Shown in pieces: positions 54,171 through 64,000 of a stretch of DNA of 64,000 nt. A program made the position numbers and the translations under genes. Below the pieces are notes generated by a model. The model searched no databases and was not told the DNA's origin. It was given only the letters and a program-made list of their open reading frames with translations. This stretch comes from Galeopsis tetrahit (Eukaryota > Streptophyta > Magnoliopsida > Lamiales > Lamiaceae). How positions within the stretch are numbered: position 1 is the stretch's first letter; the number at the start of each line of letters is the position of its first letter. Where the stretch lies: NCBI GenBank assembly GCA_963675135.1, contig OY776119.1, forward strand, positions 41,167,198 through 41,231,197. The letters run 5' to 3'.

Positions 54171-55412
54171 ATGAAGATCACAGAAAATATCCTTCTTCTC
54201 TTCATTTTTTGTGTCTTAATCTTCCCTCAATATTCATGTCAGGCATCAAAGGTCATTATTGCAATTATTTTCAGTGTTCAGCCTTGCAATAAGGTTCATC
54301 ATTGGGTTTATTTGCTTAATGGGGTTTCTGATCTACAAGTTCCGAAGAAGGCATCTATCCCTGTTCGATGCAATAAACTCATCCCCATCAGGTACTCCTA
54401 TTCAGACATAAAGAAGATGACTAGAGGCTTCCAAGAAAAACTTGGCGAAGGAGGCTATGGTAAAGTTTACAAAGGAAAGCTTCGAAGTGGGGGTGATGTA
54501 GCTGTAAAGCTCCTAGGAAAGTCCGGAGGAAATGGGCAAGACTTCATGAATGAAATTTCAACCATTGGAAGGATCCATCATGTTAACGTCGTCAAACTAA
54601 TTGGATACTGTGCAGAAAGATCCAAACGTGCTCTTTTATATGATTTCATGCCCAATGGTTCCCTTGATAAGTACATTTACAGTCAAGACAGGGTGAATAT
54701 CTTAGACTGGCAGATGAAGTATAACATAGCACTTGGAGTGGCTCGAGGGATTGAATATTTTCACAGAGGCTGCAACATCCAGATCCTTCATTTTGACAGC
54801 AAGCCTCACAATATACTTCTTGACGATAAGTTTATTCCAAAAATCTCAGATTTCGGGCTTGCCAAATTCTACTCTACAGATAAAAAAACAGTGACCCTTA
54901 CTGCAGCTAGAGGAACTATTGGTTATGTTGCTCCTGAACTCATCAACAGAGGATTCGGCAGAGTGTCTTACAAAGCTGATGTCTACAGTTTCGGGATGTT
55001 GTTGATTGAAATGGTCTCCTTAAAGAAAGACTTGAGAAGAAACGATGAAGAATCTAGCCAGTATTTTCCAGATTGGATATATGACTCCATTGATCAAGGC
55101 AGGGACGACGTCATTGAAATTGGGGAAATTGTTGAGGACGATGACAATGTTGATACGAGGAGAATTGCACGTAAGATGACGATAGTGGCATTGTGGTGCA
55201 TACAGATGAGTCCCGATAATCGACCTTCAATGAATAAAGTGTTGGAAATGCTGGAAGGCGAAGTTGAACGCCTGCAAGTTCCTCAGCGTCCCACTCAACA
55301 AACCCGAATTGTATTAGATGAAGAACAGAGTTGGTCTACTTATTCAACTGATTCTCCCTCCTTGATCCGTCACGATGCTGCTCCCAGCTTCGAGATTACA
55401 GTGCATGATTAA
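54171..55412 (+). CDS. LRK10L-like protein kinase ORF lacking the ectodomain (413 aa)
   Basis: Residues 1-24 are a signal peptide like that of the ectodomain copies. The whole wall-binding ectodomain is absent, and the kinase follows: glycine loop GEGGYGKVYKG (92-102), Lys113 in VAVKLL, Glu128, catalytic loop HFDSKPHN (207-214, Asp209), DFG (227-229), GYVAPE, and a complete C-lobe and tail ending FEITVHD. It is a non-RD kinase; Ser211 replaces the usual Ile/Val of HFDIKPHN. The usual membrane helix (IRFIIGFICLMGFLIYKFRR) is present in the DNA at 54283-54355 but in another frame, preceded by an acceptor-like TTTTCAG/TGTTCAG. A short deletion after it joins the frames differently. So the product is either a spliced membrane protein or a helix-less kinase. 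The family is firm; function is doubtful. Confidence 0.75.
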   Translation: MKITENILLLFIFCVLIFPQYSCQASKVIIAIIFSVQPCNKVHHWVYLLNGVSDLQVPKKASIPVRCNKLIPIRYSYSDIKKMTRGFQEKLGEGGYGKVYKGKLRSGGDVAVKLLGKSGGNGQDFMNEISTIGRIHHVNVVKLIGYCAERSKRALLYDFMPNGSLDKYIYSQDRVNILDWQMKYNIALGVARGIEYFHRGCNIQILHFDSKPHNILLDDKFIPKISDFGLAKFYSTDKKTVTLTAARGTIGYVAPELINRGFGRVSYKADVYSFGMLLIEMVSLKKDLRRNDEESSQYFPDWIYDSIDQGRDDVIEIGEIVEDDDNVDTRRIARKMTIVALWCIQMSPDNRPSMNKVLEMLEGEVERLQVPQRPTQQTRIVLDEEQSWSTYSTDSPSLIRHDAAPSFEITVHD

Positions 55413-55419
55413 AAAAGCT

Positions 55420-56122
55420 TGCAGCAAGCAAGAGTTATGATATTTTTTTTGCAAGATATGTGTTTGTATTTTTTTTCATTAATTTTGTGACACAATTTGT
55501 AATTGTCGTTAGGAAATAGTACAATTTATAAAGTTCACTGGCTTCTAAAGTTCAGAGTACTTAAATTATAGTATTCAAATTTAAATTCTTGTTGTGCTGC
55601 AAAAGTGACGTTTATTTACTAGCCTTAACGAAAAATGAAACGAGAGTGTAAAGCTTCAATTAAAATGAAATTATTATTTTAAAGATTAACAAATTAAATG
55701 GATAATTCTATTTTTACTGTCCTTAGGTGGTTAACGTCTTCATCCACTTCTCCCACCATCACATCTTTATTGACACAAGAAGAATATAAAACCGGGAGAC
55801 AAAGACATTAATGTAGAGTTACCAACCCATAAATCTTTACAAAACAGAGTGTTCATACCATTCCCAACCTTCTTACAAAGACTCCACATAAACCATTCTT
55901 CGTTTGTAGATTTTTTTCATTTTAATACACGGAGTACAAATTTTCGAGTTTGGATGGATCGAAAATCATGCCATACTGTATCAAATGGAATTTACACAAA
56001 AATGTTGAGTTAAAAGTCGTGATTCAATTGAGATTGGACTTATATAAATTAAAAGTGAGAAAAATATATATTTCGTGTACATAATTTTTCCTCCAAAATA
56101 AAATATCCCATCAAGTGGGATC
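55420..56122. other. 3' flank and broken promoter block, no gene
   Basis: AT-rich sequence downstream of the kinase ORF. 55560-55760 resembles 53330-53520 (AAAATGAAA..GAGTGTAAA, GGATAATTCTATTTTTA), a local duplication. 56060-56122 is a piece of the conserved upstream block, cut by a LINE insertion. Confidence 0.55.
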
Positions 56123-56690
56123 TTTTTTTTTTTTTTTTTTGAGGAAAACATTAGGAGGAGATAAAAAAAAAACAACAATTACACTCCGCTCCTAATATGA
56201 TCTGGAATTTCGTTTTCAACCCAATCAAAAGGTGTTGAAATATTCCTAGCTTCCCGTGCCAACAAATGAGCCATCTGATTCCTTTCCCTGTGAATAAAAT
56301 CACAATCCCAGCACAGAAATTTCTTTAAAAGCTTACGGATGTTAAAGACAAGCATCCTTTCCATGCCTTCAACTTCATGATTTGCATTAACAGCGTTAAC
56401 GGCTGATAGAGAGTCCATACGAAGCCCCGTAATTTGCAAACTCCGGTTTGAGCATTGTTCCAATCCAATCTCTGCTGCATAAAGTTCAGCGGCCACGATT
56501 GAACCCGGATTATTAATACGTCTTCCCCCTGCTAGTATTAGTGTATCAATGTCTTTGAAAACAGCATAACCCACAGCATAGAATTGTTCATTTGGGTTAA
56601 AGGCTGCATCTGTGAATAAAGTAAGACCTTCACCATCAACCTCCCTCAAATATGTGTCATTATCGTGTCGTGTCATATCAGGTAAATAAC
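56123..56690 (-). pseudogene. LINE 3' end with RNase H domain
   Basis: A T-run at 56123-56140 is the poly(A) tail of a minus-strand insertion. The 165-aa frame (56179-56676) is an RNase H of RVT_3 type: LFTDAAFNP, AAELYAAEIGLEQ, RMDSLSAVNAV, DFIHRERNQMAHLLAREA. This domain ends the pol ORF of some plant L1 elements. The 5' part is missing and is replaced by the repeat at 56691. It interrupts the conserved upstream block at GTGGGATC. Confidence 0.85.
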
Positions 56691-56907
56691 AGGTTAATAG
56701 GTTGTTAACAGGTTAATGGGTTACCTGTTAATTTTATCGTGCTTAACGGGTTGACACGAACCCGACACGAAATTTTCGTGTCGTTATCAGGTCGACTCGA
56801 TAACGACACGAACCCGATAAGGCCAAACACTAACCCGTAATTTTCGTGTCGGATTCGTATCGTGCTATCGTGTCGTGTCGAAAATTGCCACCCCTAGTGT
56901 ATATATC
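56691..56907. repeat. ACACGA/GGGTTA-rich interspersed repeat
   Basis: A dense set of CGACACGA, GACACGAACCCG and GGGTTAACA/GTTAATGGGTTA motifs in both orientations, ending TTGCCACCCCTA. Such sequences are common near-terminal regions of plant hAT-type non-autonomous elements, but only one end is convincing here. Confidence 0.45.
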
Positions 56908-56942
56908 GGTGGAGTATATTTGACAAATTTGGAGGGGTATAT

Positions 56943-57383
56943 TTTTTTTTTTTTTTGGAAACAACAAATGTTTTATTATTGGGTATGAGACATACCCCAA
57001 AATGAAGCATAGAGCAGGTTACAATACAGGAAAGAAATCAAGTAGCCATTTCCTGACATTCTTCCTAATTCCTAACACACACACAAAGTTGGATCCATTT
57101 CCCAATCATCAAAAGAGTTCCAAGAGTGTAAAAATGAGTTAGCCTTCAGCCACATGTACGAATGGATTTTAACATTGTCCACAGTTCTTTCAATCTCCAA
57201 GCCTCTTCCCTTAAATGTGATTTCATTTCTACTTTTCCAAATATTCCAAATGGTGCAGTGCCAAATCAAAGCCCACGCCGAACTCCACTTTAACTCCGCC
57301 TCTCCTTTATGCCTCTTGAAGTGATTGAATTTGGTCTCGTTTTCTTCCATTTTTAGACCGAACCAGCTGTAGATGTTATCTCT
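56943..57383 (-). pseudogene. 5'-truncated LINE with target duplication
   Basis: The T-run at 56943-56956 marks the tail. The duplication GGAGGGGTATAT lies at 56931-56942 and 57384-57395. The minus-strand coding part (57072-57380) has SSAWALIWHCTIWNIWKSRN, the C-terminal RT region of plant L1 elements. The ATG at 57470 lies outside the insert, in flanking DNA. Confidence 0.9.
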
Positions 57384-57395
57384 GGAGGGGTATAT

Positions 57396-57750
57396 AGCCT
57401 GTGCCATTTTATTAATCGAGGTGTGCTGTATAAGGAAGACATGGACTGAAAAGACATGAACATTCTCCATTTTTCAGCCAGGAGGGGAGAAGCAGTGAGC
57501 TGTGGAAAAAGAAAAAAAAAAGGAGGCAGCAACCATTGGAGGAGGAAACTCTCCCATACAATTTCTCATTAATTATTCTCAAATAGGTAGTTTAATTCAT
57601 AAAATTAAGTAGATTTTCATAAAATAGAGTGCAAGATAGTTGTAATTTCAGTTTCAAGCAAGGATTCAAGAAGCTTGTGAAGATTTCAAGGTTTATTTCA
57701 TATTTTCCACTCAAGAGGTAGTATCTTATTTTATTTAAGTATTTTGTTAT
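57396..57750 (+). repeat. Duplicated leader-like segment, copy 2
   Basis: It matches 52440-52730 and continues at 58606 after the solo LTR. Sequence conservation is about even along its length and there is no ORF. Confidence 0.75.
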
Positions 57751-58605
57751 TGTGAGTGTAATCTCATAATCTCGAAAATCAGATGAGTTATACTCGTCTG
57801 ATGGTGGAAATCCGAAGAGTTCTAGTCTGCTGAAGTATTCAACTGTTGGGAGAATCAGATGGTGTACTTAGCTGATAGAAGTCGTCTGGTGGACTCAACT
57901 GATTGGCGTATCAGCTGGTGGAGTCAGACAAGATGACCTAGGCCTGATCAGATGAGTGGAGCTAGGATCTAATCAAATGAGAAGGTGATGATTAGAGTCA
58001 GATCAGATGAGGTATTCTGGAGAGTTCACATCAGATGAGATGATGTCTAGTAGCAGGGGAGTCCATGGCTAAGTGTTGGGATATCAGAAGAGTAATCAGA
58101 AGAGAGAGGTCTTCTGATAGGTCTTCTGATTGTGTCATCTGTTTACGAGAACAAGTGAAGGGCAAGGAGGTCAATTCAGATTGGGTCATGCTGAAAGTGT
58201 GAGTTTGTTAGGAGGTTTTCAACAGAATCCACCCTGGCAATGATCACGCAATCAGTGCAAGCTGAAATCATCCTCAACATCCATAAAAACCTCATTGCTT
58301 GTAATTGTAAAAGTTTGACGCTTACGAGCATTCGTTCTTGAGTTGAGAGTTCACGAGTGAAGTGAAGAGAAATCGATCCCTTTCCGAGTGTTGAGTGTTG
58401 TAAACATCTCTTTTATCAATCAAGATTGAAGTCGTGTGTCCTGTGGATGTTGATAAAATTGATAGAAACACTTAAATCTTTGCGTGCTCTGTTTTCTATT
58501 CTCATCTTTATATTTGCGAATTGCCTTCTTTGTTGGATTGTATTTGTGGTCTGATTGTTCTGCTTGTGATTGGAGGCGTCTAATTTGAGGGGATAATTAC
58601 TGACA
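57751..58605. mobile_element. Solo LTR (855 bp)
   Basis: It starts TGTGAGTGTAATC and ends ATTACTGACA, flanked by GTTAT on both sides (57746-57750, 58606-58610). The paralogous segment near 52717-52740 reads TTTTGTTATTATTATCATGG without an insert. It contains many CAGATGA/TCATCTG-like repeats and no ORF. LTR-LTR recombination of a full element is the usual origin. Confidence 0.85.
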
Positions 58606-58829
58606 GTTATTATTGATCATGGGTACGTATATGCTATTTCTTGCTAGTTTCTCTAATTTCTTTGTTGATTTAGCTATGAGCAATTCTAATTGTGTTTGGG
58701 CGTTTTGATTTATGATAAAAATTGTTATTTAACCTAATTTTATAATTCATAATACCATTGAGAAACACATATCTTGTAAAAAATATCATAACTTTTGCTT
58801 GTTACTTGTTGCAATCTTTATAAAGCATG

Positions 58830-59340
58830 CACTTTATTCATTGAAGGTCGATCATTGGGCTGTATGCCCCACAATGTCACTATTGTCATCTTACGTGCAA
58901 TTCTCCTCGTATCATCATTGTCATTGTCCTCGTTTTCCTGCCTTGATCTAAGAACTCATATATCCAACCAGGGAAAATACTGGCTAGATTCTTTATCATT
59001 TCCTCTCAAGTCTTTCTCTAAGCGCACTATTTCGATCAGTAACATCCCGAAACTGTAGACATCAGCTTTGTAAGACAATCTGCCGAATCCTCTGTTGATG
59101 AGTTCTGGAGCAACATAGCCAATGATTCCTCTAGCTGCACTTAGGGTCACTGTTTTTTTCTTAGTAGAGTAGAATTTGGCAAGCCCGAAATTTGAGATTT
59201 TCGGAATTAGCTTATCATCAAGAAGTATGTTGTGAGGCTTGATGTCAAAATGCAGGATCTGGATGTTGCAGCCTCGGTGAAAATATTCAATCCCTCTAGC
59301 CACTCCAAGCGCTATCTTATACCTCGCCTGCTAGTCTAAG
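58830..59340 (-). pseudogene. LRK10L-like kinase fragment
   Basis: The minus-strand frame reads VARGIEYFHRGCNIQILHFDIKPHNILLDD, NFGLAKFYS, RGIIGYVAPELINRGFGRLSYKADVYSFGMLLIE, then, after a shift, TRRIARKMTIV and NDRPSMNKV. The DFG aspartate is replaced by Asn, which would abolish catalysis. The N-lobe is missing (cut near 59340), and so is the C-terminal tail. It points towards, and lies head to head with, the ectodomain gene at 59742. Confidence 0.85.
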
Positions 59341-59559
59341 ATATTCAGCATATTTATTTTTGCTGGATTAATTCACAACTACCCACTTCAAGATTTGTGT
59401 AAATTCACAATTTTTATCATTTTGATACACAAAAATTGAAACAGCTAATGAGGTTCTGAATTTACAAAAAAATGTTGAGTTAAAAGACGTGATTCAATTG
59501 AGATTGGACTTAAATTAAAAGGTTGTAAACTAATTTATATAAAGTGGGAAAAATATTTC

Positions 59560-59660
59560 GTGTACATAATTTCTCCTCCAAAATAAAATATCCCATCAAG
59601 TGGGATCCGTAATAATTAAATTTGGTGCATGCATATTCAATGCTACAACTAACTAAAATA
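59560..59660 (+). promoter_or_regulatory. Conserved upstream block of the LRK10L-like copies
   Basis: TTTCTCCTCCAAAATAAAAT, ATCCCATCAAGTGGGATCCG and AATTTGGTGCATGCATATTC. The palindromic ATCCCATCAAGTGGGAT is the most conserved part. It lies 80-180 bp before the ATG at 59742, and the same block precedes the copies at 8928 and 54171. Confidence 0.55.
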
Positions 59661-59741
59661 TCTCCTTTACTACAGAGAAGACTCAATCAATCTAACTGGC
59701 TTTAAATTTGTGAAGTTCCATCCACCACAACCGATTCAATC

Positions 59742-60765
59742 ATGAACATCACAGAAAATATCCTTTTTCTCTTCATTTTTTTAGTCTTAATTTTCCCTCA
59801 AAAGTGTTGTTGCATAAATAATTGTACCCCTTCTTCCTGTGGCAATATTGGCAATATTAGCTTCCCTTTCCGACTCAAACATGACCCGAAAGAATGCGGG
59901 AATCCCGACTACGAATTGTCATGTGAAAACAATGTCAGCTTGCTATATCTCAACACCCTGAAATACCAAGTGAAATCAATCAATTACGCCAATTTCACCA
60001 TCATGCTACTTGATGTTTCCATAAACAATAACACCTGCTCCTTTCCCAACCATTCTTTGTACCGAAACAATTTCAGTAATTATATTTATGGGTATCCGTA
60101 TAGCACCAGGCAATACAATTTTTTCCCTGAGGTAGCTTGGCCTATTAATTTCATGAGCTGCCCTTATCCGTTGAAGAATTCTTCTTTCTTAACGGAAACT
60201 AATCATTGTGTCTCTAATTCGTCGAATAGCAGACATACTTATATAAAGGTCGGAAGCATGCTTGCCTCAGAGGTAAGAGACATGTGCAGAATAGACGTGA
60301 TAGTGATGACATCGTGGAAATTTAAGGATGTGAAGATTAATGTATCGGTATCAGATATCCATGATTCTCTGCTCTATGGATTTGAGCTCTCTTGGTCCAG
60401 CTATCTCTGTAGCAAGTGCAAACCAATATCATCTTGTTATATTAATATTGCAGATAATACAACCAGTTGCTCGTCTTCTACGGTTAGACTGATTGTTGTG
60501 TACATAGGTGCGCTCCTACTTTATATTTTATCTTTTGCAATACTTACAAGTTTATTATATCAGAAATAATTCTAATTTTTGTCAACATCACTCTGTTCAT
60601 GCAGTTGTGGTATTTGTAGGGGTTATAAGCATTCCTGCACAGATCATCCTTCTCGGACTCTCGTTTCTTTTTATATCGGACTCGTCTTCTGGGGCTTCTG
60701 ATGGTAAGAATTATACTTTCTTTTGTCTCGTTTTCTGGAACAAATTAAACGATAGCAATTTGTTA
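59742..60765 (+). CDS. LRK10L-like receptor, ectodomain exons (kinase exon not in place)
   Basis: The first exon has an intact frame of 276 aa to 60569. A signal peptide (MNITENILFLFIFLVLIFPQ) is followed by a GUB_WAK-type domain (CTPSSCGNIGNISFPFRLK, YELSCENN, CSFPNHSLY), a second cysteine region (PINFMSCPY, MCRIDVIVM, CSKCKPISSC), then a hydrophobic helix (VRLIVVYIGALLLYILSFAIL). A donor (ATAGGTGCGC, about 60510) and an acceptor (CATGCAG, about 60605) suggest a second exon with VVVFVGVISIPAQIILLGLSF. The kinase exon expected next is replaced by a CACTA element at 60766. Such proteins bind cell-wall polymers and signal from the plasma membrane. As it stands only a membrane-anchored or secreted ectodomain can be made. 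Confidence 0.82.
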
Positions 60766-63700
60766 CACTACAAGAAATTATTAAATTGCCCACGAAATTT
60801 TCCAACGGAAATAATTTCGTCCTTAAATAGTGAGGATTACCTACGAAGTGCCTACAGATTTTCATAAATTATTTTACACTTTTTTACCTACAGAATTACC
60901 AAGAAAAAATCTGATGGTGATTTACCTACGAAATAATCCGTAGGCAAAACCTTATTTCCCCACCGAAATGGTTGTAGGCAATTTTTTTCTTCTTTTGCTA
61001 CAAATTTTTTTCTAGCTATTTATATGTTGATTTACCTACAAAATAATCCGTAGGCAAAATCTTATTTCCCCACCGAAATGGTTGTAGGCAGTTTTCTTTT
61101 TTTCTTTTGCTACAAAATTTTTCCTAGCTATTTATATGGTGATTTACCTACAAAATAATTCGTAGGCAAAACCTTATTTCCCCACCGAAATGGTTGTAGG
61201 TAATTTTTTTTTTCTTTTGCTACAAAATTTTTTCTAGCTATTTATATGTTGATTTATCTACAAAATAATCCGTAGGCAAAATCTTATTTCCCACCGAAAT
61301 GGTTGTAGGCAATTTTTTTTCTTTTGCTACAAATTTTTTTCTAGCTATTTACCTACAAAATAATTCGTGGGCAAAATCTTATTTTCCTACAAAATAATTC
61401 GTGGGCAAAATCTTATTTTCCTACTGAAATGTTTGTAGGCAATTTTTTTTTTTTTATTTGTGATTTACCTACAAAATCATTTGTAGGCAAAATATTATTT
61501 CCCTACGAAATGTTTGTAGGCTATTTTTTTTTTTATTTGCCTACGAAACTTCTCCTCAAATTTGCCTCAATTTTTTAAATTTTTTTAATTGAATTACCTA
61601 CCCAAATAATTAGGAATTAAAAAATAAGTAAAAATTTAATTAGCGCGCCGCCAACAAGTAGTTGTTTATGATACGCAAAAAAATTAATTAGCGCCAAAAA
61701 GTAATTGTTTCTCTCTCTTCCATTCATTTCCTTAGAAGATTTTGAATTCTGCTTATTCATTCACCCCCTCTGAACTCCACGATGAAAGCTCCGCCGCTGC
61801 TGCCACTGCCGCCGTGATAAACAAAACGACCATAGTTTCATCTCCATTCCAATCTTCATCGGTTTTTTTTCTTCATATTCTATGAGTACATATTTTCCCC
61901 AAATCTCACTAATTAATATTTTAAACCCTAGTTTCTGAAATTATTTTGTGATGCAGAATTTTAGCTATTTGCTTGAGGGAAGATATTGTAGTGAGGAAGA
62001 TATTTTTCAATCGCTCCATTCAGGTATTACGTTTTTTTGTTTTTGATTCGGTAGAACTCTTGTTTTCTACAATCTGCCTCCTCCACAATGTAGTACAACT
62101 CTGGTTTCTCCCTTCTTATATAATATCTTCTACGAGTGCTTATGTTAATATGTGAGAGACTTGGTTTTCATGTGTTGGTGTCATTGATTAGTCATTGGAA
62201 GTTTGGTTTTCTGCTGTTGTTTTGCTCTGATTCGGATTTAATTTTTTTTATTCAAAAAAAATTATTCATTATTAGAGTTTTCTCCTCGAATTTACTTGTG
62301 AATTCAGTAACCACTCTGTTTTCTTTCTGCAATTGTCGACTAACCTGTTTTATTCGTTTTTTATTGTGTGTGTGTTCATGTGTTAGTGTCATTGATTAGT
62401 CATTGTGAAGCTTGGTTTACTGCTGTTATTTTGCTCCTTGATCCTGAATCGAATCTAATTGGTTTTCACACTTTTATTTTCCTCTATTTTCCTCAAATTT
62501 TTGCTGGCCATATATTACGCTCAGTAGTTCCTTCGCTCAAAGGTAAGGAAGGCCTGAAGTTATCTTCACTTTGATTGAGCTTTAATCTGCATTTAATCGT
62601 CAATATAACCATTTTTTTGATCAGTATAGATCTATGCGAAATCTAAAGTTCATATTTCTGAGAAGTTGGAGGGAAATACGTGTTGTTTAGTTTATTGCTT
62701 AATTATATAATATTCGATTCACGATAATCAATGTGTGTTCAGCGAAGGTGGATGATTGAAAATTTTGTGGGATCAGACAATAATACCAAATCTGGACAAT
62801 TTTTTTTTTATCTGTATTGCAATATGATTTTGCCCTAGAAATGGTGTGATTAGCATAATACACATTTGTTTTTTACTGCACTCAGTATTAGCATGCTTAA
62901 GGTGATTAACATTTTGAATAATGTTTGGAATGTTTTCCCTTCTTTCAGAATGATATCAAATCCACATTTTATTTTGCTAGAGTATTTTATCTTTTCTTTA
63001 CCTTTTCAACATGTTTATCTGTAGATTTACATACCCTGTCATCTCTTGTGGAGATTATCTATATGTTGGAATGTATCACTAACCAGAAATTGCATGCTAT
63101 GCTTTTCGAGCTGCACTTAAATTGTTGTTTTCAATCAATTGAAAAGAACAAGTATCTCATGGGAATTTTATTTGCAATTGTCAGTAGCCGAAAGGAATTA
63201 AGGACCAAAGGCGAAATTATTCAACTTAGCCATTCAATGCAGCTTAATAGTATTGATCCATCACAAGTCATTCAACTCTCTTGACAACCAAGGTCAGGTA
63301 ATCCAAAGAACTAATTTCTTTGTTGTATCTACTGGGCACCATGTGGCTGTTGAAACAATCACTATTAGCGCTACTAGATGATAATATTATCCTTCTTCGA
63401 TGCATATACAAATCACATCTTAACAATGTGGCTGTTGAAACAATCACTATTAGCTTGTTTTTTCCTGCTGTTGTTTTACCTCTTACTCCAATATCACTAC
63501 ACATTTTGAGGGGATATAGATTGTTGCTCACACTAAATAAATTAAATTAAAAGGACATAATTAGCCACTAGTGTATAATTTATTTATTACGAGAATCGAA
63601 TCTAATTGGTTTTCACACTTTTATGGGTAGATTATTTTTTGTTTTTGGAGAATGGGCATGTGGATATTGTTCAGCCCATTTAAGGGTAAATTATTTTGGC

Positions 63701-64000
63701 TTTTCAAGAATGGGCCTGTTTGTTATTGAGAAGTGAAGTTATTCTTGATTTGAGTGGTATGTGTTTAGTTAAACTATGTTATTTATTCTACTACATCTAC
63801 ATGGCTGATTACTAATTACTACAATTCAGACTAATTGGTTGTGTATTCTGATAACTGCTTATTATATCATTTGTTGGTTTGTCTTTTGTCTATGACTTGT
63901 GTCTTTTCCATTTCCAAGTTAAACTTGATGAAAACAATGTTACTTCCGTGACTAGGATTTATTCAACTAACATCTACTGTGTCTTTTCACTGGAATTAAA
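60766..64000. mobile_element. Left part of a second CACTA-like transposon, running past the window end
   Basis: CACTACAAGAAATTATT begins at 60766 directly after TTTGTTA. The related intron on the minus strand near 7285 continues without an insert (reverse complement TTTGTTAATTAACTC). Repeats of CCTACGAAAT/CCGTAGGCAAA follow, as in CACTA subterminal regions. No right end was found. Beyond 61700 lies exon-like DNA (GATGAAAGCTCCGCCGCTG at 61780; an exon ending GCTCCATTCAG/GTATTA at 62023) and several local repeats (62165-62245 with 62370-62450; 63342-63370 with 63426-63454), but no family could be recognised. Confidence 0.6.
60890..61560. repeat. Approximately 110-bp tandem array (subterminal)
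   Basis: Four fairly regular units begin near 60919, 61028, 61139 and 61250, with shortened ones to 61530. Each holds GATTTACCTACAAAATAATC, CGTAGGCAAAATCTTATTT, CACCGAAATGGTTGTAGGCA and a TTTTGCTACAAATTTTTT-TCTAGCTATTTATATG stretch. It is non-coding. Confidence 0.88.

Noticed and set aside
61985..61995. TTGTAGTG as the right terminus of the element starting at 60766
   Set aside because: Only eight bases match the left end, no TTA duplication follows, and it lies inside an exon-like stretch.
62925..63284. 119-aa ORF as a small protein gene
   Set aside because: No family resemblance, no start context and AT-rich composition; probably a chance frame inside transposon cargo.

Overview
The window is nuclear DNA from a flowering plant, probably a eudicot. 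It has spliced exons, plant-type NADH-GOGAT, DMS3-like and LRK10L-like receptor kinase sequence, and Ty3 chromovirus, Ty1-copia, LINE, SINE, CACTA, hAT, Mutator-like and pogo-like elements. Almost nothing here is a clean host gene. It reads as a decaying, repeatedly duplicated accessory region. The only long undamaged reading frame is a retrotransposon polyprotein (42793-47448, minus strand).

Layout, left to right. 0.9-6.9 kb: a minus-strand NADH-glutamate synthase pseudogene with no N-terminal glutaminase exons, most of the central domain deleted and several frameshifts. Its 5' side is fused to the ectodomain part of an LRK10L-like receptor kinase gene (7.1-8.9 kb), which is itself split by a small hAT element. 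9.4-14.5 kb: a complete but defective chromovirus with 257-bp LTRs. 14.5-27.3 kb: fragments of a receptor kinase, FBD-type F-box tails, a third DMS3-like first exon and a minus-strand DMS3-like pseudogene, mixed with LINE and SINE insertions, a 40-bp tandem array and a 1-kb foldback element. 27.3-32.7 kb: copia, LINE, pogo-like and Mutator-like remnants. 32.7-49.6 kb: an inverted counterpart of the 14.5-27.3 kb block. Its DMS3-like pseudogene carries a 7.4-kb CACTA transposon in exon 2 and an intact, very young chromovirus in a later intron. 49.6-60.8 kb: more LRK10L fragments, one kinase-only ORF, one ectodomain-only gene, a Mutator-like element, LINE pieces and a solo LTR. 60.8 kb to the end: the left part of a second CACTA element with a 110-bp array.

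Two themes tie the window together. First, sequences related to DMS3 (an SMC-hinge protein of RNA-directed DNA methylation) occur three times, two of them as an inverted pair that could give double-stranded RNA. Second, because the host segments are duplicated, many insertions can be checked against an uninterrupted paralogous site inside the same window. This gives exact target-site duplications and a relative order of events: a LINE 3' end is shared by both DMS3-like copies and so is older than the duplication, while the CACTA, the intact chromovirus, the SINE and the solo LTR are younger.

All calls come from reading the sequence and recognising families. No database search was possible, and exon boundaries of pseudogenes are approximate where a splice signal is not cited.
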